Positions 25,738 through 34,357 of a stretch of 50,987 bases of DNA are shown here, piece after piece (the first letter of the stretch is position 1; each line of letters starts with the position of its first letter). The position numbers and the translations under genes were made by a program. The notes below the pieces were generated by a model. The model searched no databases. It was not told where the DNA came from and saw only the letters and a program-made list of their open reading frames with translations. Origin of the DNA: an uncultured Acetatifactor sp. (GTDB taxonomy: Bacteria; Bacillota; Clostridia; Lachnospirales; Lachnospiraceae). The stretch spans positions 1 through 50,987 of the forward strand of contig CAJUFI010000028.1 in assembly GCA_910585665.1 (NCBI GenBank), written 5' to 3'.

Positions 25738-27191
25738 CTTACCTCACCTACCCATCTCCTGAATCTGAGCGTGCAGCGGACTCCCACCACAGCTACAATC
25801 AACAGTATCAATACCAGCATCGCCGTGCCGAAGCTGGATTCCATCAGTTCCTTGCGGTAGTAGAAGAAAGCCTTGGTGTAATATTTCCGGCTGTTCCCCA
25901 GCTTGAAGTACTCCATCGCCCTCTTGTTGTCCCCTTCTGACAGATACGTCTTTCCCAGGCCGATATAGGCCATCTCATTGTTGGAGTTGCTCTTCAGCAC
26001 TTCCAGCCACTCTGCGTTGGAGCCCTCCGAATCCCCCAGGTCGTTCAGGCGCAGCGCATTCATCAGATGCCTTCCGTAATCCGTGATACGGAACTCCAGG
26101 ATTCCTCCCAGGATGCTGTCCAGGATATAGACCGTCTCCTCATCCTCGCTCAGGGCAATGGCCACAGGCTTCTGCACATTCCCTTCCTTCGTGCCTTTCT
26201 TGCCGAAGACGAACAGGGAATTGCCGTCATAGTCATAGGCGAACACTTTGCCCCCCGCATCGTCCAAAATATAATAGCAGCCGAACTCCGTGGCAGCCAC
26301 GTCACAGAAAGAGGACCATTGCCTTCCCGCCAGGTCGCCGGTGATGGGGGTGTTGCCCAGCCGCCGCAGCACATCCGTGCCCGTAGGGTTCAGCCTTCTG
26401 ACGGCATCCGCGCCGTTCATATGATCCTCATCGGACAGATTGCTGATGGTGGCATAGATAAAGCCTTCATCGTCTACGAAAATATTGCTGTACTCTGTGG
26501 GAATGATGGTTTCCATCCTGGCCTTCTGGGCATCTGTGGAGAAGTAATTCTTCCATATATAGGTGAAGTAGTCAACGCTTACCTCGGTAGCGCCGATAAA
26601 GCCCTGGAACACGCCCTCTTTGTCAAATTCCACCAGGCCTAAGTTGATGCCGTAGGCCGTGGTATAAATCCTTCCCGCCGTGTCCACCACCACCTTCACG
26701 GGCCGGTACTCCTGGGAATCGGAGATCAAAGTGGTCACGGGCCTGCCGATGCTGCGCAGGAACTCCCCGTTCTCATCGTACTCCACGATCCGGCTGTTCC
26801 CGCCGTCCGCCACATAGAGATGACCCTCCTCCGTGACGAACACGCCCTGAGGAGTCTTCAGCAGATCGGAACTGCCGTCCGCAGAGGTGATCTCCTGTAC
26901 CACATTTCCGGCCAAATCCAGCTTCAGGATCCTGGAATTGCCGGTGTCCGCCACATAGAGATACTCACCGTGGATGCACATGTCCTCCGGAAAGCTTAAG
27001 GAAAGGCCGAAATCCAGGCTGGTGAGGGTTCTTTCATACAGGTAGGAATGGGGCTGCAGCACTTCTTCCCCCCAATAGTTGAAGCTGTAAGAGTCATAGG
27101 GCACCTGGGCTGATGCCGTCAGCGCGCTGCCGGCCATCATCGTTACCCCCAGCAACCCAGAGCATATGGCAGTCAGTATTCTTTTCTTCAT
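25716..27191 (-). CDS. Surface-anchored NHL-repeat beta-propeller protein
   Basis: The 491-residue protein has a signal peptide (LTAICSGLLGVTMMAGSALT to ASAQ). At least five NHL-like repeats follow (YVADTGNSRILKLDLAGNVV; YVADGGNSRIVEYDENGEFL) over residues 70-380, then a short helical TPR-like stretch (NEMAYIGLGKTYLSEGDNKR), and a C-terminal membrane helix (TAMLVLILLIVAVVGV) followed by basic residues. The propeller therefore faces outside and the C-terminus inside. It probably binds a polymer or partner protein at the cell surface (inference). The ribosome site is AAGGAGC. Confidence 0.83.
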   Translation of the reverse strand: MKKRILTAICSGLLGVTMMAGSALTASAQVPYDSYSFNYWGEEVLQPHSYLYERTLTSLDFGLSLSFPEDMCIHGEYLYVADTGNSRILKLDLAGNVVQEITSADGSSDLLKTPQGVFVTEEGHLYVADGGNSRIVEYDENGEFLRSIGRPVTTLISDSQEYRPVKVVVDTAGRIYTTAYGINLGLVEFDKEGVFQGFIGATEVSVDYFTYIWKNYFSTDAQKARMETIIPTEYSNIFVDDEGFIYATISNLSDEDHMNGADAVRRLNPTGTDVLRRLGNTPITGDLAGRQWSSFCDVAATEFGCYYILDDAGGKVFAYDYDGNSLFVFGKKGTKEGNVQKPVAIALSEDEETVYILDSILGGILEFRITDYGRHLMNALRLNDLGDSEGSNAEWLEVLKSNSNNEMAYIGLGKTYLSEGDNKRAMEYFKLGNSRKYYTKAFFYYRKELMESSFGTAMLVLILLIVAVVGVRCTLRFRRWVGEVRCFMAKR

Positions 27192-27203
27192 ATTCCACGC
27201 TCC

Positions 27204-28070
27204 TTACTCTTTGATACCGGATGACGCCATCGTCTCGATGATATTGCTCTGGCTGACCACAAATATGACTATGGGCACAATCATCATGATGACAGATACT
27301 GCCGCCGTGGCTCCCGCCCTGGATATGCCCGCCGCGGAAATCTGGCTCAGGGCGTAGGGCAGGGTCTTCAGCTGCTCTGTATAGATATAGTTGGATCCCT
27401 GCAGGTTCCACAAATCCTGGAAGCAGAAGATAATCAGCGTCAACCATGCCGGCTTCACCTGGGGCATGGCAATCCTCCAGAAGGTGGTCACTTCGCTTGC
27501 CCCATCGATTCTGGCCGCTTCCAGCAGAGAGCTCGGTATCTGCTCCATGAACTGCTTCATCAGGAACAGCCCCAGGGGCTTCGCGATGGCCGGCAGGATC
27601 AGTGATATGTAGGAATCCAGAAAGCCCGCCTTGGACATAATCAGGTAGTTGGGGATGGCCGTCACCTGGGTGGAGAACATCAGGGCCGTCACGATCACCC
27701 AGAATATGACTTTCTGTCCCGGGAAATTATGCTTTGCCAGCGCATAGGCGCACAGGCTCGCCACAAAAAGGTGCCCGAAGGTTCCGACTACGGTAATGAA
27801 CACCGTGTTGAATATGTATCTGGAAAAAGGCACCCAGGACTGGCTCATCAGCACGAACACATCATGGAAGTTCGTCAGGGTAGGATTCTTCACCAGAAAT
27901 CTGGGCGGGAAGATGAACAGCTCCTCCAGCGGCTTTAAGGAATTGCTGATGGCGAGGACCAGCGGCAGCGCCATGAAGGATCCCATGACAATCAGAATCA
28001 ATATGCTGAAGACATCGCCCGCTCTGGAATGGTTCTGTTTCGCCCTCTTTTTGTGTTTTATTTTCATCAT
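27204..28070 (-). CDS. Carbohydrate ABC transporter permease (MalG type), first pair
   Basis: A membrane protein of about 288 residues with six helices and the EAA loop SLLEAARIDGASEVTTFWRI. Its ATG at 28070 shares one base with the stop of the previous permease (TGATG); a GTG one codon earlier is possible. With 28070-29047 it forms the first permease pair, fed by the large binding protein at 29050-32007. Confidence 0.92.
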   Translation of the reverse strand: MMKIKHKKRAKQNHSRAGDVFSILILIVMGSFMALPLVLAISNSLKPLEELFIFPPRFLVKNPTLTNFHDVFVLMSQSWVPFSRYIFNTVFITVVGTFGHLFVASLCAYALAKHNFPGQKVIFWVIVTALMFSTQVTAIPNYLIMSKAGFLDSYISLILPAIAKPLGLFLMKQFMEQIPSSLLEAARIDGASEVTTFWRIAMPQVKPAWLTLIIFCFQDLWNLQGSNYIYTEQLKTLPYALSQISAAGISRAGATAAVSVIMMIVPIVIFVVSQSNIIETMASSGIKE

Positions 28071-29047
28071 CACTTACCAACCCTTCCTAAGATACTCTGA
28101 ACCAGCTTGTTGCAAAGAATCATGACCATGAACAAAAGCGTGGCGATGGCGGAAGCATAGCCCATCTCAAAGCGGACGCTGCCGTAGTCCACCAGATGGG
28201 ACACTACCGTGTGCGCCGCGTAGTTGACGCTGGGGAAGCCCGCCAGGGCCGCCAGCTGGTCGTGAATGGAAAACGAGCTTGTAATCGTCATGACCGCGCC
28301 GAACATCAGCTGCTCCTTCATGGCGGGAAGCGTGATGTACCACAGCTCCTGGAAGCGGTTCTTGATGCCGTCCATGTAGCCGGCTTCGTAGAGGGATCTG
28401 TCCACATTCTGGAGCCCGGCGATAAAGGACAGGAATCCGGTTCCCATGCTCATCCATAGAATCACGATAATCAGGATAGGCATGATGTATCTTTCGTCTT
28501 CGAACCAAAGGTTCGCGCTGTAGGTGATGCCCAGCTTCATGAGCCAGCCGTTTGCCAGGCCGTAGGTGTCGCTGGAGAAGATGTACTTCCACACCACATA
28601 GGCCTGGCCGGAAATCGTGGGCGCGTAGAAAATCAGGGTCAGGAAGGCTCTCACCTTGGAATTCTTGATGTCGTTGATCATCCAGGCGATGAACAGCGCC
28701 AGGAAATATCCCACAGGCCCTGTGATCACGGCGAAGAGGAACGTATTCTTCACCGCCGTCAGGAAAATCTCGTCCGCGAAGAACAGATCCACGTAATTCT
28801 TCCATCCGATGAACCTGGGCGGCTCCAGCACGTTGAAATAAGTGAATCCCAATGCTATGGACACACAGACGGGAACCAGGTAAAACATGATAAACAACAG
28901 GCAGTAAGGAGCGATGAAAAAGTAGGAGAGCTTGTGCTTTACGATGCTCTTCCCCAGCTGCCGCGCCTTGATCTTCCCATAATCCACCAGAAGCGGGAAC
29001 AGCTTCCGGTCATCCTCCATGTGCGTTGTCTGCACTTTCTTGCTCAT
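28070..29047 (-). CDS. Carbohydrate ABC transporter permease (MalF/UgpA type), first pair
   Basis: A 325-residue membrane protein with an EAA loop SLYEAGYMDGIKNRFQELWY. It starts 2 bp after the stop of the large binding-protein gene and overlaps the start of the next permease. The N-terminal 35 residues are cytoplasmic and charged. Like its partners it depends on an ATPase encoded outside the window. Confidence 0.92.
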   Translation of the reverse strand: MSKKVQTTHMEDDRKLFPLLVDYGKIKARQLGKSIVKHKLSYFFIAPYCLLFIMFYLVPVCVSIALGFTYFNVLEPPRFIGWKNYVDLFFADEIFLTAVKNTFLFAVITGPVGYFLALFIAWMINDIKNSKVRAFLTLIFYAPTISGQAYVVWKYIFSSDTYGLANGWLMKLGITYSANLWFEDERYIMPILIIVILWMSMGTGFLSFIAGLQNVDRSLYEAGYMDGIKNRFQELWYITLPAMKEQLMFGAVMTITSSFSIHDQLAALAGFPSVNYAAHTVVSHLVDYGSVRFEMGYASAIATLLFMVMILCNKLVQSILGRVGK

Positions 29048-29049
29048 AT

Positions 29050-32007
29050 TCAGTCCTCTCCTCCCGCTGTCTGCCTGACTGGCAGCCCGAATTCTTCCCG
29101 TTTGCTGTCAATCTCGGTGTTGATGGTTTTCACGATATCCTGCAGCGTCTCCCTGGGATCCTCATTGTTGTTGTATACCGTGTAGAACGCGTTCCTGATG
29201 TTGCGCTCGGTATAGTAGCTGCCGGGAATCTGGGGGATTGCCTTCACCCATTCCAGCTGCGCCATAAGCTGCTTGAAGTCACGGTTAGACCAGGGCAGAT
29301 TGGCCAGCGCTTCCAGATTGGCAGTGGCCACACGTCCGGACACGCCCAGCACATTTTCGATTTCATTGCCGTAGTCGGACTGGGTATCCGCGCTCATCCA
29401 CCACTTCAGGAACTCCCATGCTTCTTCCTTCTGGTCGCTGGTGGCCATGATGACGGACGCGGACTCCCAGGTGGAGACGCTGTGGTCAGTGGTTCCGTCC
29501 TCCTTTTCGTATCCCGGCACCACGGTAAAGCCCCACAGGCCCCTGATCTCCGGCGCGAACACCGACAGATAGCTGTAGTTCGTATAGTCGCCTATGGCCA
29601 AAGGCATCTCTCCGTTTCGGAAGCGGTTGGCAAAGTCATAAGTCACCGGCATGCGGTAATTCACATAATTGCTGGTCCAGCGCTTGAAGGCTTCCACCGC
29701 GTTCTCCGTGTCCAGCCCGCTGGACATGCCGTCCTCCGTATAATAGGTGCCGCCGTGCTGGTACAGATACATGGCAAAGGTGGTATAGTCCGGCGTGATG
29801 CCGATGTTCATATTGTTCTTCTGGATCACTGCCAGCGCTTCATAGAAGTCATCCCATGTCCGTGGGATGTCCAGGCCCAGTTCCTTCAGGATATCCGCCC
29901 GGTAGAACAGCACATGGAAGGACATGGTCTGGGGAAGGGCGTACACGCCGCCGTCAAAGGTGAACTGGGTCATGGCGTCCTCGTGGAACCATTTCCTGAC
30001 CTCCTCAAAATCCTCGAACTGAGTCAGATCCGTCACAGCGTTGCGCAGCGCGTAGTTCACAGGCTCCACGCCCGCCACGTTCAGCGCCACATCCGGCCCT
30101 TCCCCCGCCAGCGTCGCGGACAGGAGCACGCCGCTGTTGACCAGCTTTACGTTGACCGGGATATTGGTCCGGGGGACGAAATAATTGTCCACCAGGTCCT
30201 TGATGACCGTGGCCTGATCGCGGCCGCTGCCGCTGGCGCTGGTCACCGTGGCGCCGTCTGCCAGGAGCCACACATTCAGCGCTTCCCCCTCGTACACTTC
30301 GCCGATGCTGTCATAGTCTTCCACGAAGCTGGCGAAGAACTGCTTGACCTCATGGCTGGCTTTCGCCAGGAATCCCGCTTCCGCTTTGGGGAGCTTCATC
30401 CCCGGCGCCCCCACCATCAGATAATCAATCTCCAGGGGCTGCTCTTTCATGGTCAGCTGCCAGGAGCCCAGCGACACGATATTGTCCTTGAACGCTCCCC
30501 ACTGCTTCGCGATGGTATCCGGCTCCTCCACCATCCTCTTGAGCTGGTTCACCAGATTGTCTATGGATGCGGACTGGCTGCCTGAGCTTCCCTTGGAATA
30601 TTCGTCCACCAGTCTCTTGATCTCCACGATATTGTCATACTGCTGCGCCAGGATCTCCAGCGCTTCCGGCGTCTTGGACTCCAGCTGGTAGTCCCGGAAG
30701 GTGTCCGGAGAACTGCCGATCACAATCAGCAGCTGCCTGTAGGCCCTGTTCAGCTCGGAGATACAGTCGTCTGTCCTGCGGATGATCTCCGCCATCTCAT
30801 CGCCCAGGCCGATCTCCAGCCGCAGCATGTGCTTCCCGGCCGTCAGGTAGAATTCATAGGGCGCTTCCTCCGTGCCAAGGGCCGCAACCTCCCAGTCGCT
30901 TCCGTAGTAGAACTTGCACTCTCTCGCCTCCGCGAAAGGCACCTGTCCGTCAATGGAAAGGGAGCGCACCACCGTCACGCCGGTGTTGATGTTCTGGCGG
31001 TACCTCATGGCAATCTCGTACATGCCGTCCGAGGGCACATCCACCTCCCAGGAAATCCACTGCCCCACCTGTTTCCAGTTGGCTCCGCCCACCACGTTCA
31101 GACGGGTCTTGCTGGGGCTGTAGGGCTCTGTCAGAGGTGAACTGCGGTCCGTGATGGGGTACAGCGTGGAATCCGATTTATACAGCGCCGTCTCCCCCTG
31201 TACGACTACAGTCTCACAGGACACTGCCTGATGGCCGGCCCCCTGGTGCTCCGCCTGATAGCCGGCGTACTCAGGAAGCGCTTCCTCCTGGATCAGAGTG
31301 ATGCTGCCAATCTTCATAGGCTCCTTGGTGGAGCTCAGGGTGATGGTATTTTTGCCTTTCTCAAAATAGAAATCGAAGGCATCCTGATAGTAGCCGTCGC
31401 TGTCTTTCAGAAAGGTCTCCATCCACTGCCCGGCTTCCGCCTGCTTCGGCCTTACGTCATTGTCTCTGGAATCCCTGACAATCTCCTCGGCGTTGATCCA
31501 GATTCTGGAAAATTTCAGGTACTGGGCATTTTCAAAAGGAACCTCCCCATTGATGTACAGTTCTCTCTCAATGGAGCTGTTCTTGCCCTCTATGGGGTAG
31601 TACTTCAGACGGATGCTGTAGAATCCCGCCTGGGGCACCTCCACCTCATAGGTGACGCTGCCCTCTTCCAGGGTGCACAGCCCGTCCTCCTCCGCGTAGA
31701 ACCCTTCGGAAGCTTCCAGGTAATCCGTCCCCTTTACCGTCACCTCTGTCTCCGGATATGCCGCCTGGGCATGGGCCTCCAAATATTCCTCATAACTGCC
31801 GGTATCCTGTATCACATCCAAAAGGTCTGCCTGCAGATCTGCTGCCGTTTTGGTGTCCGACGCGGCCTCCGCCTGCAGATTCTCTCCGCACCATGCCGTC
31901 AAAACCAGTGCCGCTGTCAGAACCGCCGCCAGCCCCCGCCGGGCTGTCCTGACGGCCCTTTTCCCAACTGCCCTTTGCTTTCCCGCTTTCCTCATCTTCG
32001 CTCCCAT
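29050..32007 (-). CDS. Very large solute-binding protein with two carbohydrate-binding-like regions
   Basis: The 985-residue protein begins with a signal peptide (LAAVLTAALVLTAWCGENLQ to AEAA). Two similar beta-sandwich-like regions follow, about residues 75-235 (YEVEVPQAGFYSIRLKYYP; ELYINGEVPFENAQ) and 265-405 (WEVDVPSDGMYEIAMRYRQ; SLSIDGQVPFAEAR). Then comes a helical linker to about 560, and last an ordinary carbohydrate solute-binding domain (ALPQTMSFHVLFYRADILKE; TWESASVIMATSDQKEEAWE). Normal sugar-binding proteins are about 420-560 residues. The extra modules resemble galactose-binding-like folds and could hold a polymer near the transporter. The start at 32007 follows AGGAGG, 23 bp after the GH43-like gene. 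Confidence 0.87.
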   Translation of the reverse strand: MGAKMRKAGKQRAVGKRAVRTARRGLAAVLTAALVLTAWCGENLQAEAASDTKTAADLQADLLDVIQDTGSYEEYLEAHAQAAYPETEVTVKGTDYLEASEGFYAEEDGLCTLEEGSVTYEVEVPQAGFYSIRLKYYPIEGKNSSIERELYINGEVPFENAQYLKFSRIWINAEEIVRDSRDNDVRPKQAEAGQWMETFLKDSDGYYQDAFDFYFEKGKNTITLSSTKEPMKIGSITLIQEEALPEYAGYQAEHQGAGHQAVSCETVVVQGETALYKSDSTLYPITDRSSPLTEPYSPSKTRLNVVGGANWKQVGQWISWEVDVPSDGMYEIAMRYRQNINTGVTVVRSLSIDGQVPFAEARECKFYYGSDWEVAALGTEEAPYEFYLTAGKHMLRLEIGLGDEMAEIIRRTDDCISELNRAYRQLLIVIGSSPDTFRDYQLESKTPEALEILAQQYDNIVEIKRLVDEYSKGSSGSQSASIDNLVNQLKRMVEEPDTIAKQWGAFKDNIVSLGSWQLTMKEQPLEIDYLMVGAPGMKLPKAEAGFLAKASHEVKQFFASFVEDYDSIGEVYEGEALNVWLLADGATVTSASGSGRDQATVIKDLVDNYFVPRTNIPVNVKLVNSGVLLSATLAGEGPDVALNVAGVEPVNYALRNAVTDLTQFEDFEEVRKWFHEDAMTQFTFDGGVYALPQTMSFHVLFYRADILKELGLDIPRTWDDFYEALAVIQKNNMNIGITPDYTTFAMYLYQHGGTYYTEDGMSSGLDTENAVEAFKRWTSNYVNYRMPVTYDFANRFRNGEMPLAIGDYTNYSYLSVFAPEIRGLWGFTVVPGYEKEDGTTDHSVSTWESASVIMATSDQKEEAWEFLKWWMSADTQSDYGNEIENVLGVSGRVATANLEALANLPWSNRDFKQLMAQLEWVKAIPQIPGSYYTERNIRNAFYTVYNNNEDPRETLQDIVKTINTEIDSKREEFGLPVRQTAGGED

Positions 32008-32032
32008 CTGCCCCTCCTGGGGCATTTTACTT

Positions 32033-34045
32033 CTACTGGAAATCCTCCATAGACCATTCGTCCAGATAGTTCAGGTGCATCCCGCCTTCCCCGTCAAACT
32101 CCACCGGAAGCCAGATATATCTGGAATTCGCCAAATCCTCGCTGTTCCACCGGTCCCCCATGTAGATATAGGTGCCTTTCTCTTCATCCGCCAGGAATAC
32201 ACATGTGCTCTGGGAATCAAAGGTGGTCATCTTCGTGTCTCCCACGCAGGGGTCTCCGCAGTCAGTCCACTCTCCCAGGACCGAATCCGCCCTGTAGTAC
32301 CTGGCCTGGTTCGGCGCCCAGCCGGTACAGCCCGACGTCACCAGATAGTACTCCCCGTCCCGCAGGAACAGCGCCGGCGCTTCCCGCTGCGCTCCCGGAA
32401 ACAGCCTTACATAGTCCACGCCGTAGACCGCCGACTCCGGATCCGTAGCCAGATAGGTATATTCCTCATTCAGCTTTGATATGTACAGCGTCAGGTTCTC
32501 CTCGCTGGAATAGATGATGTAGGCAGTCCCGTCCGTGTCCACGAACAGATTCATGTCCCGGGCCATTCCCTTGCTCTCCGGATAGAAATCCTCCTGATCC
32601 GGCGGACAGGTGTTCAGGCGGTATCTGTCGATGAACCGGAAGGGACCGGACGGGCTCTTGCTCACCGCCACTCCCGCGGAAGCCGCCGCGTAGTTGGAAT
32701 CGCTGTATTCCGTGGGGCCGTCCGCATGGAACCAGATGACGTACATATCCGTCTTCTCATTGTAGAGCATCTTAGGCCGTTCAATCACGGCCGTCTCCGA
32801 GGAAAGGCAGGCATATACATTGTCCAGCTGCTCGCTGGTGTAATCCCCGTAAAGCTCCTGAAAATACTCCTCTTCCTCCAGCTGCGCCCGGCTGTCCACA
32901 TTCCGCATGACCACGCCTTCGAAATGCCAGTTGTAGAGATCGTCCGAGCTGTAGGCCCTGATTCCTCCCCTGTAGCCGGCGGACTTGTCCTCGCCTACCC
33001 ACCACCATTTCTCCACCATCTCTCCTGTGGCTTCGTCCCTGACAGGCAGTCTCTGCACCTGTCCTCCGTGGGCCTGTATCAGATTCCCCTCATCGTCCGT
33101 CCATCGTTTCCCTACCTGAAATGTGTCATATACTTTCACTTCTTTCAACTCCTTGTATGCTGTCATCAATTGTTCACAGACTTCTCTGTACTGCTCCGTA
33201 TCGGCCTTCTGGGAGACAAGCGCAAGCGCCGCTTCCCGGCTCTCCTGATAGGCTTCATATGATTTCCGGGTAAAGCGGTCCGCGTACTCTTCCGGCACCT
33301 GGGTCTCCTCCAGGTACAGGTCCAGCAGCTCCCCGTCATACTCCGGCACTGCCCTGACCACAATGTAGCTCAGGATGGGATCCTTCATGGCATCTGTCCC
33401 CCGGTCAGGATTGTACACTTTGATCTCCAGGCGGCCGTCCGTCACCTCTGCCGGAACCTGCGTCTCCGTCAGCTTGTATTTCAGAATCTTCAGGGCGTCC
33501 ACTTCCCGCTTTCCCTCTATGTCCACGCAGAGGGTTCTGGCGCTGAAAGGATTGTAGAAGCCCAATGTGACCTCATATTCTCCGGCGGGCACTTCGAAGT
33601 CGTAATAGAATCCCGTCTCTTCCTTATAATCAGCGTCCTCACCGATCTCCCAGCGGCTGGCGGTGAGCCCTTCTCCCGAATCGTCCTCCACGGCCCTGAG
33701 ATAGTCGGCAGGCCGATAGCCCCACTGTTTCCCGGTGACCTGATCCGTTCCGTATTCCTGATCCGCGCCTGACTGGTACACCCCCAGTTCCCCTGTCTCC
33801 GCGCCCGCGCAGTTCACCTCATAGAGAAGGTAATCCGCGCCGATCATCTCCTCCCTGGTATGCATCTCCCAGAAACGGGGCACCTGGGTCTCTTCTTCCC
33901 CCTGCCCCTCCTGTGACTGTCCCTCTTCTCCGCTTTGGGACTCTGCCCCCCTGTCCGGCTCCCGGGGCTGTTCCTGCCCCCCGCAGCCGCTCACGCACAC
34001 TGCCGCCAGCAGCAGTCCAAGCATCCGTCTTCTATTTCTCCACAT
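32033..34045 (-). CDS. GH43-like lipoprotein with a carbohydrate-binding region
   Basis: The 670-residue protein has a signal and lipobox LLLAAVCVSGC (Cys21), an acidic/Gln-rich linker, a beta-sandwich-like region at about residues 60-230 (FEVPAGEYEVTLGFYNPFSA), a helical spacer, and a C-terminal five-bladed propeller-like part from about 305. That part begins IQAHGGQVQRLP and contains ERPKMLYNEKTDMYVIWFH and REAPALFLRDGEYYLVTSG, patterns of glycoside hydrolase family 43, especially the exo-galactanase-like branch. As first gene of the uptake operon it would trim an extracellular glycan before import. The start follows AGGAGATGAC. The exact linkage it cuts cannot be read from sequence. Confidence 0.8.
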   Translation of the reverse strand: MWRNRRRMLGLLLAAVCVSGCGGQEQPREPDRGAESQSGEEGQSQEGQGEEETQVPRFWEMHTREEMIGADYLLYEVNCAGAETGELGVYQSGADQEYGTDQVTGKQWGYRPADYLRAVEDDSGEGLTASRWEIGEDADYKEETGFYYDFEVPAGEYEVTLGFYNPFSARTLCVDIEGKREVDALKILKYKLTETQVPAEVTDGRLEIKVYNPDRGTDAMKDPILSYIVVRAVPEYDGELLDLYLEETQVPEEYADRFTRKSYEAYQESREAALALVSQKADTEQYREVCEQLMTAYKELKEVKVYDTFQVGKRWTDDEGNLIQAHGGQVQRLPVRDEATGEMVEKWWWVGEDKSAGYRGGIRAYSSDDLYNWHFEGVVMRNVDSRAQLEEEEYFQELYGDYTSEQLDNVYACLSSETAVIERPKMLYNEKTDMYVIWFHADGPTEYSDSNYAAASAGVAVSKSPSGPFRFIDRYRLNTCPPDQEDFYPESKGMARDMNLFVDTDGTAYIIYSSEENLTLYISKLNEEYTYLATDPESAVYGVDYVRLFPGAQREAPALFLRDGEYYLVTSGCTGWAPNQARYYRADSVLGEWTDCGDPCVGDTKMTTFDSQSTCVFLADEEKGTYIYMGDRWNSEDLANSRYIWLPVEFDGEGGMHLNYLDEWSMEDFQ

Positions 34046-34124
34046 GTCATCTCCTGTCCGGCACACATTATTGTCAACATGTCTTTGCCGCGCTTCTTCC
34101 TTTACAAAAAAGCAACAAAGACTT

Positions 34125-34154
34125 TATATATATTTTATAAAATCCTTGTCACAA
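34125..34154 (-). promoter_or_regulatory. Predicted promoter of the carbohydrate uptake operon
   Basis: Minus strand: TTGTGA (34149-34154) and TATATA (34125-34130) with 18-bp spacing, 80 bp ahead of the GH43-like start. The -35 is poor, as expected for an operon activated by the adjacent AraC-type response regulator. The rest of 34067-34357 is AT-rich and shows no gene. Confidence 0.35.
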
Positions 34155-34321
34155 TTTACATGAACAAAATCTCTCTCTTTTTCCGGGCACCCGGCAGATA
34201 TGGGTTTTCCCTATATGAAAAATCTTCAGATATTCTGAAAAAAATACATCTCTGATGCTTTTATATGAAATATTCTTAGATTTAAATAACTTTTTTCCAT
34301 ACGCAAAATGGTACTGTTTGT

Positions 34322-34353
34322 GATAGAATAGTGTGAAACAGATTCAAGGAGGT
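34322..34353 (+). promoter_or_regulatory. Extended -10 and ribosome site of the YesM-like kinase gene
   Basis: TGATAGAAT (34321-34329) fits an extended -10 (TGnTAGAAT) with no clear -35, followed by AAGGAGGT (34346-34353) 4 nt before the ATG at 34358. Confidence 0.4.
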
Positions 34354-34357
34354 CTCT

